Assembly: GCA_021234155.1 (NCBI GenBank)
Contig: JAJEKV010000092.1
Location: 3,358,561 to 3,422,560, forward strand
Direction: 5' to 3'
From: Isoetes taiwanensis
Lineage: Eukaryota; Streptophyta; Lycopodiopsida; Isoetales; Isoetaceae
DNA: 64,000 bases
Shown here: positions 20,962 to 31,146 of the stretch, in pieces
Position numbering within the stretch: the stretch's first letter is position 1
How the letters are laid out: the number at the start of each line of letters is the position of its first letter
Made by a program: the position numbers and the translations under genes
Notes under the pieces: model-generated
The model's input: only the letters and a program-made list of their open reading frames with translations
Told to the model about the DNA's origin: nothing
Database searches by the model: none

Positions 20962-22485
20962 ATGGCACCATCAAGCTTTGCTAGATGGTACAATGAGGCC
21001 AATCACATTCGTGATTTCCCTGCTAAGCAAGCCTTCCATGTCTTCGATCATCTCTTTGACCTTCATGCCACCTTGACTAGGACTCCCTATTACACCGACA
21101 TCATTTGCCAATATGACCAGCAGATACTACCCTGGGAAGTTAGTTTGCCACCTAGGGGAGGGAAATGGGTTTCTCTAGACTCTCTGACCCAAGCCATAGG
21201 TGGGGGATCTAAGGCCAAGAATAAGGTATGGGATAGAACCAGAAGCATGCCAGATTACATGACCTGTAAGCATCATAGACACAGATACCTCTCAAACCAA
21301 GCAGCCTTAGCTTTGTTCATGCAGTACAAGGCAGTCAACCAACCAGGGGAGCCGTCAATTCAGCCCTTAGATCTAGCACCTCTCGACACCCGAAGGGAGC
21401 AGATCGGCATCCATGAGATTGACTCTACCGAGTACGAGTACTATGGCGCGACCTCAGGAACACCCATGCTGCAGATCGAACAGGATTACGAGCAGCAAGG
21501 GGAGGAGAACCCAAGTTGGGAGATGAGAGAGGCAGCCAGGATGGAGAGGCGAATAGCTAGGCAGGAAGGCACACTAAGGCGAGATTTCGAACCACCACTT
21601 GGCATCACAGCCCTGTCACCAGTGATCATCGACGGCGAGGAGTACATCTTGGCTAACGACATCCTCAACCTTCCCCATTGCCAAGAAGAAGGTCTCAGAA
21701 TCGACGAGCTCCTAGGCTTAATTGCACAAGAACAGGGCAGGGACTTCATCGATTACTCCTACCAAGAATTTCCAAGGGAGATAGCAGAGCGACACTCCTA
21801 CGCCGGGGAGACGATGTCAGATATACAAGCTTATCAACAGATAAGGCAGATGTATCAACAACAGGAACCCATCATCCCAGAAGAGGAGTTCCAGCAGATA
21901 CAAAGCAGATTGTATAAGCCAGGAAGGGGTCCAAGCTCTAGCCGACCAGTCCGTTCCAGGAGTTCGCGTGAGGCACACGCCAACATCAACTTGGAGAACG
22001 CTACCACAATGTGGAGGGACCACGAAGACCTCGTAGCAATAGACATCTATGGGGAAGCAGCTGGCAGAAGAGGCACAGGGTCCAACATCGCGGGTAAAGG
22101 CAAGGCGCTTCGATACTATCTTCCAGCTCTTAGCCAAGGGCAGATGATAGTATTCCACAAGGAGTTTAGCCCAAGAGGAGAAGAGTCTGTTGCGCTCCTC
22201 ATAGCCCTCTCTGGCTTTGGGCAGCACGCCAGACTAGGCCACGGATCAGACCATATCATCCTTTTCAAGAGATCAGTAGCCCTTCACTGCCTCGACTTCG
22301 CCAGGGGCCACCTCAAGGATGCACAATTGTCAGTAGTGGCAGCAACGACACCCGAACTCCCAGCACCCCAGATGGCTAGAGCACTTGAAGGAGGATCAGC
22401 CGCAAGGATCTTGCAGAACGTCGGCAAAGGGCTACATCTCAAGAACATCAAGAACTTCTTCAAGAACATGAAGGGCCATCGATGA
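20962..22485 (+). CDS. Unknown 507-residue ORF upstream of gag (retrotransposon ORF-X)
   Basis: An uninterrupted ORF from ATG at 20962 to TGA at 22483-22485. The N-terminal third is globular and aromatic-rich (MAPSSFARWYNEANHIRDF). The middle is rich in Glu, Gln and Arg with likely helices (WEMREAARMERRIARQEG), then a Ser/Arg patch (SSSRPVRSRSSREA). The C-terminal domain (about residues 350-480) is hydrophobic and well structured and is followed by a basic tail (KNIKNFFKNMKGHR). No signal peptide, membrane helix, zinc knuckle, protease or polymerase motif is visible. It is intact whereas pol is not. It could be an extra structural protein or a captured host gene; I do not recognise it. Confidence 0.8.
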   Translation: MAPSSFARWYNEANHIRDFPAKQAFHVFDHLFDLHATLTRTPYYTDIICQYDQQILPWEVSLPPRGGKWVSLDSLTQAIGGGSKAKNKVWDRTRSMPDYMTCKHHRHRYLSNQAALALFMQYKAVNQPGEPSIQPLDLAPLDTRREQIGIHEIDSTEYEYYGATSGTPMLQIEQDYEQQGEENPSWEMREAARMERRIARQEGTLRRDFEPPLGITALSPVIIDGEEYILANDILNLPHCQEEGLRIDELLGLIAQEQGRDFIDYSYQEFPREIAERHSYAGETMSDIQAYQQIRQMYQQQEPIIPEEEFQQIQSRLYKPGRGPSSSRPVRSRSSREAHANINLENATTMWRDHEDLVAIDIYGEAAGRRGTGSNIAGKGKALRYYLPALSQGQMIVFHKEFSPRGEESVALLIALSGFGQHARLGHGSDHIILFKRSVALHCLDFARGHLKDAQLSVVAATTPELPAPQMARALEGGSAARILQNVGKGLHLKNIKNFFKNMKGHR

Positions 22486-22814
22486 TGGAAAAATTTGCTT
22501 TGTCCTCAATTAAATTGTATTGAATAATCTCTCTTTTAGATATTATCATGTATTTCATGAAATGTATTTCTATATACTAATTAATGTCTTACCATGATCT
22601 TGACTTGTAAGTGGAATTTTCACATAATTTCTTTTGTACCTAACAATAATTCAAATGTAAATAAGCTTGATTAATGTCTAATCTAAATAACAAGTGTTGA
22701 TGATTAATCCTTGCAGCAAGGAACACAGGCTCAGGTTCTCAAGGCCAAGGCCGACATCACCAGTGGGTACCTAGAAACCTATTCGGACGTGATCAAGATG
22801 ACAACAACGAGGAA
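22486..22814 (+). other. Spacer with possible small intron before gag
   Basis: A donor-like GTAAGT at 22607 and an acceptor CCTTGCAG ending at 22716 would define a 110-base intron. The gag frame is open from just after 22716 (NTGSGSQGQGRHHQ...), so gag may have a spliced N-terminal extension before the ATG at 22815. Confidence 0.4.
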
Positions 22815-24326
22815 ATGACGCCGGAAGCAATCAACGCAAGGCTCGTCCAGATGAGGAATCAGATGCATCAGCTGATCCACTGGGCCACCCCATTGATGAA
22901 TGCCCAAGAATATGCACATGCACCACCACCTCCCCCACCGCTACCTCAGCAAGGCATCGAGGAAGGGCCACAGCCGGAGGGGCAGGACAATCAGGGAAAT
23001 GTCAGAGACAGGAAGAGGAAAAGGAGAAACAGAAGGAGTCCAACACCACCTAGCTCCAGTTCATCAGACACTTCAGACAGCCAAGACAGTTCTAGCTCAG
23101 AAAGTGAGTCCGATACTTCACAGGTAAGAGCCAGGGCAAGGAAGGCAGATGACTATCAAAAGAAAGTTGACAGTGCTATGAGCAATGTGTGGAAGACTAG
23201 GAAGTTGGGTCAGTTCTCAGGGAAGGACAGGTCAGGTATGGAGGCAGAAGCCTGGCTTGACGAAATGGAGGAGTTTGGCAACTCTTATGGCATGAAGGAC
23301 AAGGATATAGGGAAGGTTGCTACAGCAAACTTGATAGGAGCAGCTAGAATCTGGTGGAAAGGCTACGCAAAGTCCAATAAGCTCAAAAGGAACAGTTGCA
23401 GATTCAAGACCTTCAGCAAGGCCTTTCGCAGACATTATGTGCCTAGGTCACATACTAGCAGGCAGATCCAGCAATTCTACAGATTGAACCAGGGTACCTT
23501 GTCAGTAGCAAAGTACACAGAGGAATTCATGCGACTCAGGCTCCATGTTCCCGGAGTTTCGGAAAGGCAAGCGGTTGAAACTTACATTGAGGGATTGAAC
23601 AGCAATATCAAAAGGCTAGTCCGAGCAAACAACCCAAAGTCAGTGGCAGAAGCCGAGGATAAAGCCATAAGTTTGGAAGAAGCTCCACCAACGCCAGGGG
23701 AGAGACAGTCGGCCTTCAAAGGAAAGTCAACAGGGCAGTACCAAGGGCAGTACCAGAGTAAGCAATCAGCAGCTACGCCATCAGGAGGCCAGCAGCAAGG
23801 AAGAGCTCAGGATAAGAACTTTGGGGACCGTAAGCCGCAGAATGCATCAGGGGGCAGCGTGCTAAAGCGTATTCTAGACAGTCTGACGAAGGAGAAGAAG
23901 CAGGAGTGTATCGAGAAGAAGCTATGTTTTAGGTGCTTCCAGCCAGGGCACCGAACACATGATTGCCCATTTGTCATGCAGGCAGCTTTGGCAGAGCTTG
24001 GGGATTGGGATTCACCGACAGAAGCAGATGAAGACGACGACCAGCATGAGGCCCAGGACTTCATAGATGGTGAGTGCCATATCTGTGCAAATATTGAGTC
24101 AGGTGATATTGAAAATCAGTCGACAGTCATTGCGGCTGATGGAATCATAGATAGCAACCCATATGCAGTCCTCATAGATACAGGTAGCTCTCACAACTTC
24201 GCCTCTCCTAGGCTGGCTGCCCTAATGAAGAACAAGGTATTGAAGTCTAAGCCAAGGCCAGTTGCTATGGCAAACGGCGCCATTCGGCACACTAAGGGGA
24301 GGAGAATCACATTCGACATAGACTAG
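22815..24326 (+). CDS. Gag with zinc knuckle, and protease N-terminal part
   Basis: A Pro-rich and Ser-rich N-terminus is followed by a retrotransposon Gag capsid domain (AWLDEMEEFGNSYGM, WWKGYAKSN, FRRHYVP...EFMRLRLHVPGVSE), a CCHC knuckle (CFRCFQPGHRTHDC, about residues 373-386) and an aspartic protease site (LIDTGSSHNFAS, about 455-466). Gag forms the particle and binds the RNA; the protease matures the polyprotein. The frame is cut by a TAG at 24324-24326 within the protease, although the same frame stays open beyond it, consistent with CAG to TAG mutation. Confidence 0.93.
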   Translation: MTPEAINARLVQMRNQMHQLIHWATPLMNAQEYAHAPPPPPPLPQQGIEEGPQPEGQDNQGNVRDRKRKRRNRRSPTPPSSSSSDTSDSQDSSSSESESDTSQVRARARKADDYQKKVDSAMSNVWKTRKLGQFSGKDRSGMEAEAWLDEMEEFGNSYGMKDKDIGKVATANLIGAARIWWKGYAKSNKLKRNSCRFKTFSKAFRRHYVPRSHTSRQIQQFYRLNQGTLSVAKYTEEFMRLRLHVPGVSERQAVETYIEGLNSNIKRLVRANNPKSVAEAEDKAISLEEAPPTPGERQSAFKGKSTGQYQGQYQSKQSAATPSGGQQQGRAQDKNFGDRKPQNASGGSVLKRILDSLTKEKKQECIEKKLCFRCFQPGHRTHDCPFVMQAALAELGDWDSPTEADEDDDQHEAQDFIDGECHICANIESGDIENQSTVIAADGIIDSNPYAVLIDTGSSHNFASPRLAALMKNKVLKSKPRPVAMANGAIRHTKGRRITFDID

Positions 24327-24728
24327 TGGCCGATGGGGGCAGAAGTCATGGAGATTGGAAGGTATGACCTTATAGTAGGAATGGAGTTCCTAAAGCCAGC
24401 GAAAGCCATGATCGACTGCGATCGCAATGAAGTTGCCATGACAGCACCGGACGGCACCAAATTCATAGTGAGAGGTAAGAAGGCAGCTTCTTCTATGCAG
24501 TGTATTTCTTTGAAGCAGCTAAGGAAAAGTATAGAAAGAAATAAGGTGGATTACATTTTGAGGGTAGAGGCAATTGAGCCCAATAAGCAGGATGGGAGTG
24601 ACCAAAAAGGGAATCCGTTGCCCAAGCCAGTAGCAAGGCTCATTTCGGAATTCAAGGATGTATTCCCAGATGAAATCCGGCAGCTACCACCTTATAGGGG
24701 TGTAGAGTGTGAGATCACATCACATTAG
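24327..24728 (+). CDS. Protease C-terminal part and linker to reverse transcriptase, beyond an in-frame stop
   Basis: Continues the gag-protease frame: the block [20 protein letters not shown] matches the end of gypsy proteases (YDVILGMDWL-like). The text then runs to the pre-RT segment [19 protein letters not shown] before a stop at 24726-24728. A frameshift there separates it from the RT, whose true continuation ([17 protein letters not shown]) is in another frame at about 24726-24775. Confidence 0.85.
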   Translation, partial: WPMGAEVMEIGRYDLIVGMEFLKPAKAMIDCDRNEVAMTAPDGTKFIVRGKKAASSMQCISLKQLRKSIERNKVDYILRVEAIEPNKQDGSDQKGNPLPKPVARLISEFKDVFPDEIRQLPPYRGVECEITSH

Positions 24729-26923
24729 CTCCAGATGCTAAGCCTACTACCAGCAAGGCACCATACAGGATGAGCACACCGGAGTTGATAGAGCTTAAGA
24801 AGCAGCTCCAGGAATTGCTTGAGCTTGGGTTTATTAGAGCAAGTGTGTCTCCTTTTGGAGCACCTATACTCTTCGTGAAGAAGAAAGATGGGAGCTTAAG
24901 AATGTGCATAGGCTATCGCCAGCTCAACAAGCAGATGATAAAGGAAGAAGATATCCATAAGATCGCCTTCAGAACGGGGTATGGTCACTTTGAGTTTACA
25001 GTAATGCCCTTTGGGTTGTCGAATGCTCCAGCAACTTTTATGCGCCTCATGAATGACGTCTTCAGGGATTTCCTAGATGAGTTTGTCATTGTCTTCTTCG
25101 ACGACATTCTAGTCTACAGCAAGTCCATTGAAGATCATGGTCAGCATTTGAGAAGAGTGTTGGAAAAGTTGAGGCGGCATCGCTTGTATGGAAAGCTCTC
25201 CAAATGCCACTTTGCGACTGAAAGAGTGGAGTACTTGGGCCATGTCATATCGGCGGAAGGGATCTCCACCGACCCCGCAAAGATCGAAGCAGTAGTGGAT
25301 TGGCCAGCTCCAGAGAATGTGGCGGAAGTAAGAAGCTTTCTAGGTCTGGCAGGTTATTACAGAAAGTTCGTGAAGGACTTCGCTAAGTGGGCGTCCCCTT
25401 TGACGGACCTCACTAAGAGTGTTAAGGTGAAAGAGTGGAGAACACATTGGTTAGAAAATGTTCAAGCTTCATTTGAAAAGCTTAAGGAGGCCTTAACAAC
25501 AGCACCAGTGCTAGTTCTGCCAGATCTGGACAAGGACAAGATAGTAGCAACAGATGCAAGTAAGATAGCGACAGGTGGAGTTCTTATGCAAGAAGGAAGA
25601 GTAATAGCCTATGATTCCAAGAAGTTGAACGACACCGAGCAGCGCTATCCAACCCATGATCAGGAACTTCTAGCTATTGTCAGAGCTCTTCGTATTTGGA
25701 GGCATTATTTGCTTGGGAGGAAGTTTCAGTTAGATACTGATCACCAGAGCCTCCAATACATCTTCACCCAACCGCTCCTCAATCTAAGGCAAAGGAGGTG
25801 GATGGAATTCCTAGAAGAGTATGATTTCGAGATTGCTTATAAGCCAGGTAAGTTGAATGTGGTTGCTGATGCTCTTTCTAGAAGACCCCTTGAGACGAGA
25901 ACACATTGTAATGCTATATCAACTCTTTCAAGTGGGTATGGCAAGAAAATTGAGGAGACATTACCATTTGATGGTGATTTCAAGGAGGTATGGGAAAGCC
26001 TCTCTAGGGAGGCTAGAACAGATAAGGAACGAGAAGCCTTCAAGCATTATAAGAAGGAAGGCAACTTGTTGTACCATAAGCATAAGTTGTGTGTTCCCGA
26101 ATCGTCAGGTACAAGGAAGTTAATTCTTCATGACACACACAACAGCCCAATAGCAGGGCATGCAGGTTTTATGAAGACCTACTTCAAGATTCGAAGTAGC
26201 TATTTCTGGCCGGGAATGAAGAAGCAGATAGCAAGATATATCCGGGAGTGCCAGTTGTGCCAGCAAACCAAAGCGGAGCAACTTCGGATCCCAGGTGCCT
26301 TAGAGCCTTTGGGGGTGCCAAATGCTAAGTGGGAGGTCATAAGCATGGATTTTATAACAGGACTTCCCAAAACTCTTCGAGGCAAGGATGCATTGATGGT
26401 CGTAGTAGACAAATTATCTAAGATGGCACATTTTGTGCCTTGTAAGACTACGGACACAGCATTAATGAAGCTCTCCATGAGCACGGCTTATCATCCCCAA
26501 ACAGATGGTCAGACGGAGAGGACGAATCGAATTATTGAAGACATGCTTAGAAGCTTTGTGTGGAATAAGCAGTCCAAGTGGGAGGAGTACATCCACTTGG
26601 TGGAATTCGCCTACAATAGTGCCAAGCAGGAGTCATCTCAGATGTCTCCTTTCATGGTAAATTACGGGTACCAGTGCCTAACCCCGGATACTTGGCACAA
26701 TCCTGTGTCTAAGGTTGAAGTATCCCAGCAGATGCTAGGAGATATGCAGCAGCTGGTGGAAGAAGTAAGGGGTTACCTCCTAGCAGCAAGAAGTCGGCAG
26801 AAGAGTGTAGCCGACAAGCACAGGACCGTAAGAGAGTTCAAGATAGGCAATAGCATGTGGTTGAAGATCAAGGTCAAGCAAGCTAAGCTTCGGATTGGGA
26901 GTTGCAAGAAGCTTGCCCCTTGA
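24726..26923 (+). CDS. Pol: reverse transcriptase, RNase H and integrase, internally deleted
   Basis: RT begins near [17 protein letters not shown] and carries [13 protein letters not shown] and the FFDDILVYS active site. Between [10 protein letters not shown] and [11 protein letters not shown] about 35-40 residues of the family are missing, including the first catalytic Asp motif (SKIDL type). RNase H follows ([34 protein letters not shown]). Integrase keeps the HHCC finger ([11 protein letters not shown]...CQLCQQ), the first Asp (SMDFITGLP) and the Glu region ([16 protein letters not shown]), but a deletion between DTALM and KLSMSTAYH removes the second catalytic Asp. The frame ends at a TGA at 26921-26923, likely from CGA. 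This copy is non-autonomous. Confidence 0.95.
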
Positions 26924-27313
26924 TGGGCTGGTCCGTTCAAGATTTTGGAGAGAGTGGGCTCCCAAGCCTACAAGTTGGATCTTTCGGCCCATCTCAAAGT
27001 TCACAAGGTTTTCCACGTAAGTTTATTGAAAAGGCACAATCCTAACCCTGAAGAGGTCTTGGATACTCCAACTTTGTTGGAGATGACGGAGGAGCAAGTC
27101 GAAATTGTGCCTGAGTTACTTCTTGATAAGTCATTCAAGAAGACTAGGAGGTCTCAATTCCTCCAGTATTTGGTCAAGTGGAAGCACTTGCCCGTGGAAG
27201 ACGCGACATGGGTATTGAAGCAGGATTTGGAGAAGCAATACCCAGAATTTATGAAGGAGTTTGATGGGCGAGTCGTCTCCGACTTGGTCGACCCCGACTT
27301 GCCAGGAGGTTAG
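26924..27313 (+). CDS. Integrase C-terminus with chromodomain
   Basis: The same frame continues after the TGA with WAGPFKILERVGSQAYKLDL (GPF/Y module) and HVSLLKRHNP, then a chromodomain (FLQYLVKWKHLPVEDATW, helix LEKQYPEFMKEF) and a stop at 27311-27313. Chromodomains in this clade steer integration toward chromatin marks such as methylated H3K9. The first cage aromatic of HP1 seems absent here (EIVPELLLD), while the VKWK and ATW positions are kept, as in group II retrotransposon chromodomains. Confidence 0.92.
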   Translation, partial: WAGPFKILERVGSQAYKLDLSAHLKVHKVFHVSLLKRHNPNPEEVLDTPTLLEMTEEQVEIVPELLLDKSFKKTRRSQFLQYLVKWKHLPVEDATWVLKQDLEKQYPEFMKEFDGRVVSDLVDPDLPGG

Positions 27314-28127
27314 CTTAGTATGTTTCTTAGTTAGCCTCTAGCTCTGGCAGATGTATTCTAGCTAGTGGAATACATATGCCAGAATCTTGGAACATGTGGG
27401 CGATGATGAGATAAGCAACATGCACCAAGAGGTGCGCATGACCAATAGGGTCATGCGAGAGAGAGAGAGAAGTAAGGCATGGTGCGCGACGATGGGACAT
27501 CGGTCGGATACTCCCTATGCCACAATGCGGGGTTCGCACACCTGGCCATAGGGGGGTCATGGTGAAGGTCAAAGTGATCATGTGCGATGATGGGATCGTG
27601 AGACGTTCCCTAGCTTAAAACCCTTGGGGCATGATGCACTAGGGGTACTTTCTCAGACTTAGGTAACCGAAAGGTACAAGGTAGCACTTGATCATGGGCG
27701 ATGATGGGATCATCTTAAATGGTCCTTAAGCTCAAATCCGAAAGGGCCATGATCGAGTGCCAGGTATTGGTAAGGGGGGTGGTCCCCTAAAACCACAAAC
27801 TTATTAATTAAACTAACGTAATGTGCTCCTTGTGCAGGAAAGTGAGAAGTGAGCATCGAGGTGGGGCGCATTACGAGAAGATGGGGAACCATAATTTAGA
27901 TTATGAACCCTAATAACTCTTATAATAATATTTTGAATTATTGTAAGAAGTAACCTTGTAAAGGCTATATAATTTTGTATAAGTACAAGTATAGCCTAAA
28001 TTTTGATATTTAACTCTTTAATAGGAAGCTGATCGTTTAAATTAAATTTAAGTGTATGATTCTGATGTGTTTTGCAGGATAGAGTAGGCTCGTCACCTTA
28101 GCGCAATGCTGAGGACAGCATTGTCCT
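27314..28127 (+). other. 3-prime untranslated region of the chromovirus
   Basis: Non-coding. The phrase GGGCGATGATGGGATC (or CGATGATGGGA) recurs about four times between 27398 and 27710 with CATGATC/GATCATG around it, giving a loose repeat pattern. Confidence 0.5.
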
Positions 28128-28148
28128 AAGGGGGAGGGAGGGGGAGAA
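28128..28148 (+). other. Polypurine tract
   Basis: A 21-base all-purine run (AAGGGGGAGGGAGGGGGAGA plus A) directly before the 3-prime LTR. It is the expected plus-strand primer site. Confidence 0.95.
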
Positions 28149-29779
28149 TGTGACGTTCCAGGGGAATATACGCTATAAATACGTATATTCCTGGACCCGT
28201 CACAATACAAGTCTACTTATGTAGCCTCGTATGCCTTAGAAAGTGGCAAGGGGTGCACATCTAAGTTAATTATTTAACTTAGATAACCTTAGGATAAGGC
28301 CCATTTTCCGCATGGCCTTATCCTATTGGGGCAACCGCCACACGGCCTCACCCTAGTGGTGCCACGTGACATCCCATGTGGACCCAACCTATATTAACAT
28401 AAACCCTAACCCTAGGCCCTTTTTCCCTGACCTAGCACCTGAACTCCCATCTACGTGCCCGAAACCCCGTTTCGAGCATCGTTCGTCATAGCCTAGCCTG
28501 GAGCAGCAGCCCCTGGAAGGTGTGAATGATCGTTGAGGGAGCAAGCCTTCGACCCACGTCAAGGAGCATGGAGACGCCAGGGATGGGAGGGAGCGCTTCT
28601 GGAGGAGGTAGGTTGAGTAGAGTTCATGTTAGTACATCTGGAAGTTAGCACTCCAGATGGGTTAGTATTTCGTGTCTAGAGTAGAGCCACCCTAGAACCT
28701 TTGTTGAACATCTTGAACCCTAATCAAGGAACCCTAACTGTTAGTTAGATATGTATGATTAGGTTAAGATGTTCTTATTATGATTATCATGATATGATGT
28801 TATGGGATGTTTGCTCCTCTTGTTTTGGGACGGGGGTAGAGACCTAGGGCCATATGTAGTATGCTCCTAGTGTAGATCCCTTAGTTCCTATTATTTGCGG
28901 CCTGTGCATAGGAACCCACCGGGCTATGGAAGCTATGATGTGACTCAGCACTACACAACGGGGCTAGAGGCAAGATGGAGGGTGGATCCCTGCCGAGTGG
29001 GGGCTTCGGGGGATCCCATAGTGGGCTAGGCTTATGGTCGGTCACTTTGTGTGGGCCGAGCATGGGTCCGACACCTCCTGGGGCAATGGTGTCGCCCTGC
29101 CTCTCAAGAGTTGCAAGTGTCAGCTTGGCTCTTGTTTTGGGGGGTTCAGTCGGGTACGAATCGTGTGTCGTCATGATTCTCTAGCCGCCCGTGGAGCCTC
29201 TAGACCCCGGGAAGGGGAGATGCAACCCTTCCTACCTCGACGGACCAGGGAGATGCAACCTGGAGTAGTCCCGATGGGTGATGCCATGGGATTGCGTATC
29301 CGGAAGGTTAGAGTCATGCCAGAGCCTGATCTAGCCCATCTGCAAAGTATGCACAGGAGGGGCGGATGGAGTGGTCAACCCTAGCCATTGTCTTATGCCA
29401 GCCCCGCCATTGTTATGACTTAGTCTGTTCTATCTTGAGGCCTTAGCAGTCAGTCGACTTCCCTATGTGTCGGAGCCACGGGTAGGAGCTCTCATGTTTC
29501 ATGGCATATGATTATGTTCTTTGCATCTATGGATATGCGATTGAGCTACCCTTCGAGGTAGCATATTGTATTGTATTGCTAGTTTTGACTTGTTTATGCT
29601 TCCGCTGTGATAGGAGCCCATAGGGGAAGGGCGCGCAAGACACCTTCGTGTCCCCTTCCCGCACTACGGAGGTTCCATAGTGCGGGACAGACGGAGGGCC
29701 TGTGCGGTTGTTGAGCCGGAAGGGGGATTTCCTGTCGAGTGTACGGCCGGGCGCCATATATTTAGCAGGGAGCGTCACA
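28149..29779 (+). repeat. 3-prime LTR of the chromovirus
   Basis: It is 1631 bp, colinear with the 5-prime LTR. Differences include a 13-bp deletion (present in the 5-prime LTR at about 17746-17758) flanked by ATGTT, and a shortened G run. Most substitutions are transitions. It ends CGTCACA and is followed by GGAAC. Confidence 0.97.
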
Positions 29780-29784
29780 GGAAC

Positions 29785-30109
29785 TATGGAAAGATAATGC
29801 TTACTAGATCTCTTGATCCCAATTTCAAGTATGCCCATAACTTGACCAGGAAGCTTCAAAGGACTAGGCAATCCAAAAGTCATACTCTGGCAAAGAGGAA
29901 ATTCCCTCCTTCGGGCGTGGCAGCATGCCGTTCGCTAGTGTACGACATACGGGATACTAATAACTCATCTGTCAGCCTTAAATTTTAAAGGTAGCCTTCG
30001 ATGCTACATGGACGGTAGAGGGTTGTGAGGAAATGATTATGGACAATGGGATAACCGTGGAGATAATCGATGGGTGAGATTTGTCCACCCACAAATCCAA
30101 CGGTTCGGG
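29785..30109. other. Right flank of the chromovirus
   Basis: No intact gene. Bases 29838-29866 are the reverse complement of 16261-16289 on the other side of the element and encode the same SPLKLPGQV phrase on the minus strand. Confidence 0.5.
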
Positions 30110-30800
30110 GACTCCACGACCTCAGGGGGATCCTGGGAGGCGGGATTAGCATCACCCAGGTTAGCAATGAGGGTGGGATCCCGGAGGGCGAGATCACGCA
30201 GGAATACCCTGGTTGATGGCATGGCATGTCGTCCAGGTCAGCCACGGATGCGGGATCCAGGAGGGCGGGATCACGCAGGAACATCATAGCCGATGACATG
30301 GCATGTCGGCCAGGTCAGCCATGGAGGCAGGGTTCCAGAGGGCGGGACCACGGAAGCCCATCGTGGCTGATGGCATGGCATGTCGGCCAAGTCATTACGG
30401 AGGCGGGTCCCTGGAGGGCAAGATCACGGAGGAACATTATGGCTGATGGGGTGGCATGTTGGTCAGGTCATCAGGAGGCGGGATCCCAGAGGACGGGATC
30501 ATGCGATCCCGCTGATGGGGATCCCAGAGCAGGGATCACGGTGGCAGATAATGGAGTCGTCGGAGGTGGGATTCTGGAGGAGGGGATCACAATTGTGCCA
30601 TTGACGGGGATTCTCGAGACGGGGATCACCAGCCTCGATATAACAGGGTCGTCGGGGGGCTGGATCTCAGAGGCGGGGATCACAACTATGCCATGGACGT
30701 GATCTAGGAGGTGGGGATCACCAGGGTCGATATCAGAAGAGGATAATAGCTAGGCCCCAGAGATCCCAGAGGAGGGGATAACACAACGTGATCCGGGAGG
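30110..30800. repeat. Degenerate minisatellite, about 80-bp monomer
   Basis: Six to eight diverging units with GGCGGGATCCCRGAGG, GGGATCACGCAGGAA and TGGCATGGCATGTCGGCCAG. After about 30480 only the GGGATC...GGGGATCAC core recurs at shorter, irregular spacing. The core is shared with the array at 14175-14562. Open readings through it are repeat artefacts. Confidence 0.85.
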
Positions 30801-31146
30801 ACGGCATCTCTCGCGGATGGCTGAGATCTCACGAGGGGTTGGACGGCCAAGATTAGCCTAATGGTACCTGGCCGGTGTCATGGGTAAATATATCTTCACC
30901 CCTTTTAATTGAGTTTGCAAGGATACTACGAGGTAGTCTTTTTTTTTTTTAATTTAAGGCTAAAGTATATTAAAATCCGTATGGTAAAAGTTACATGCAA
31001 AGCTTTCAATAGCTTTTTTGCGAAAAACCTTTAAGATAGGGTAGGTTAAGGACCCTGATCAGAACTATCAAAATCCAAAATAGAACATAAAGAGTTCCTG
31101 ATAGCTCAAAATAGCAAAGTATCTAATTTCAAGATTAGCATGGTGG

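Larger units (their letters stand above)
17085..29779 (+). mobile_element. Ty3/gypsy chromovirus LTR retrotransposon carrying a histone-H3-like gene
   Basis: The element is bounded by LTRs starting TGTGACG and ending CGTCACA, with a five-base GGAAC duplication at 17080-17084 and 29780-29784. It has an iMet-type primer site, purine tract, gag with zinc knuckle, protease, reverse transcriptase, RNase H, integrase and a terminal chromodomain in the Ty3 order. The LTRs differ by roughly two dozen substitutions (about 1.5 percent), a 1-bp indel and a 13-bp deletion, so insertion is fairly recent. Between the 5-prime LTR and gag sit a histone-H3-like ORF and a 507-codon ORF of unknown function. Pol is defective through stops, a frameshift and two in-frame deletions. 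Confidence 0.97.

Noticed and set aside
30226-30702. 158-codon ORF in the minisatellite
   Set aside because: Its residues repeat with the DNA period, so it is a repeat artefact.
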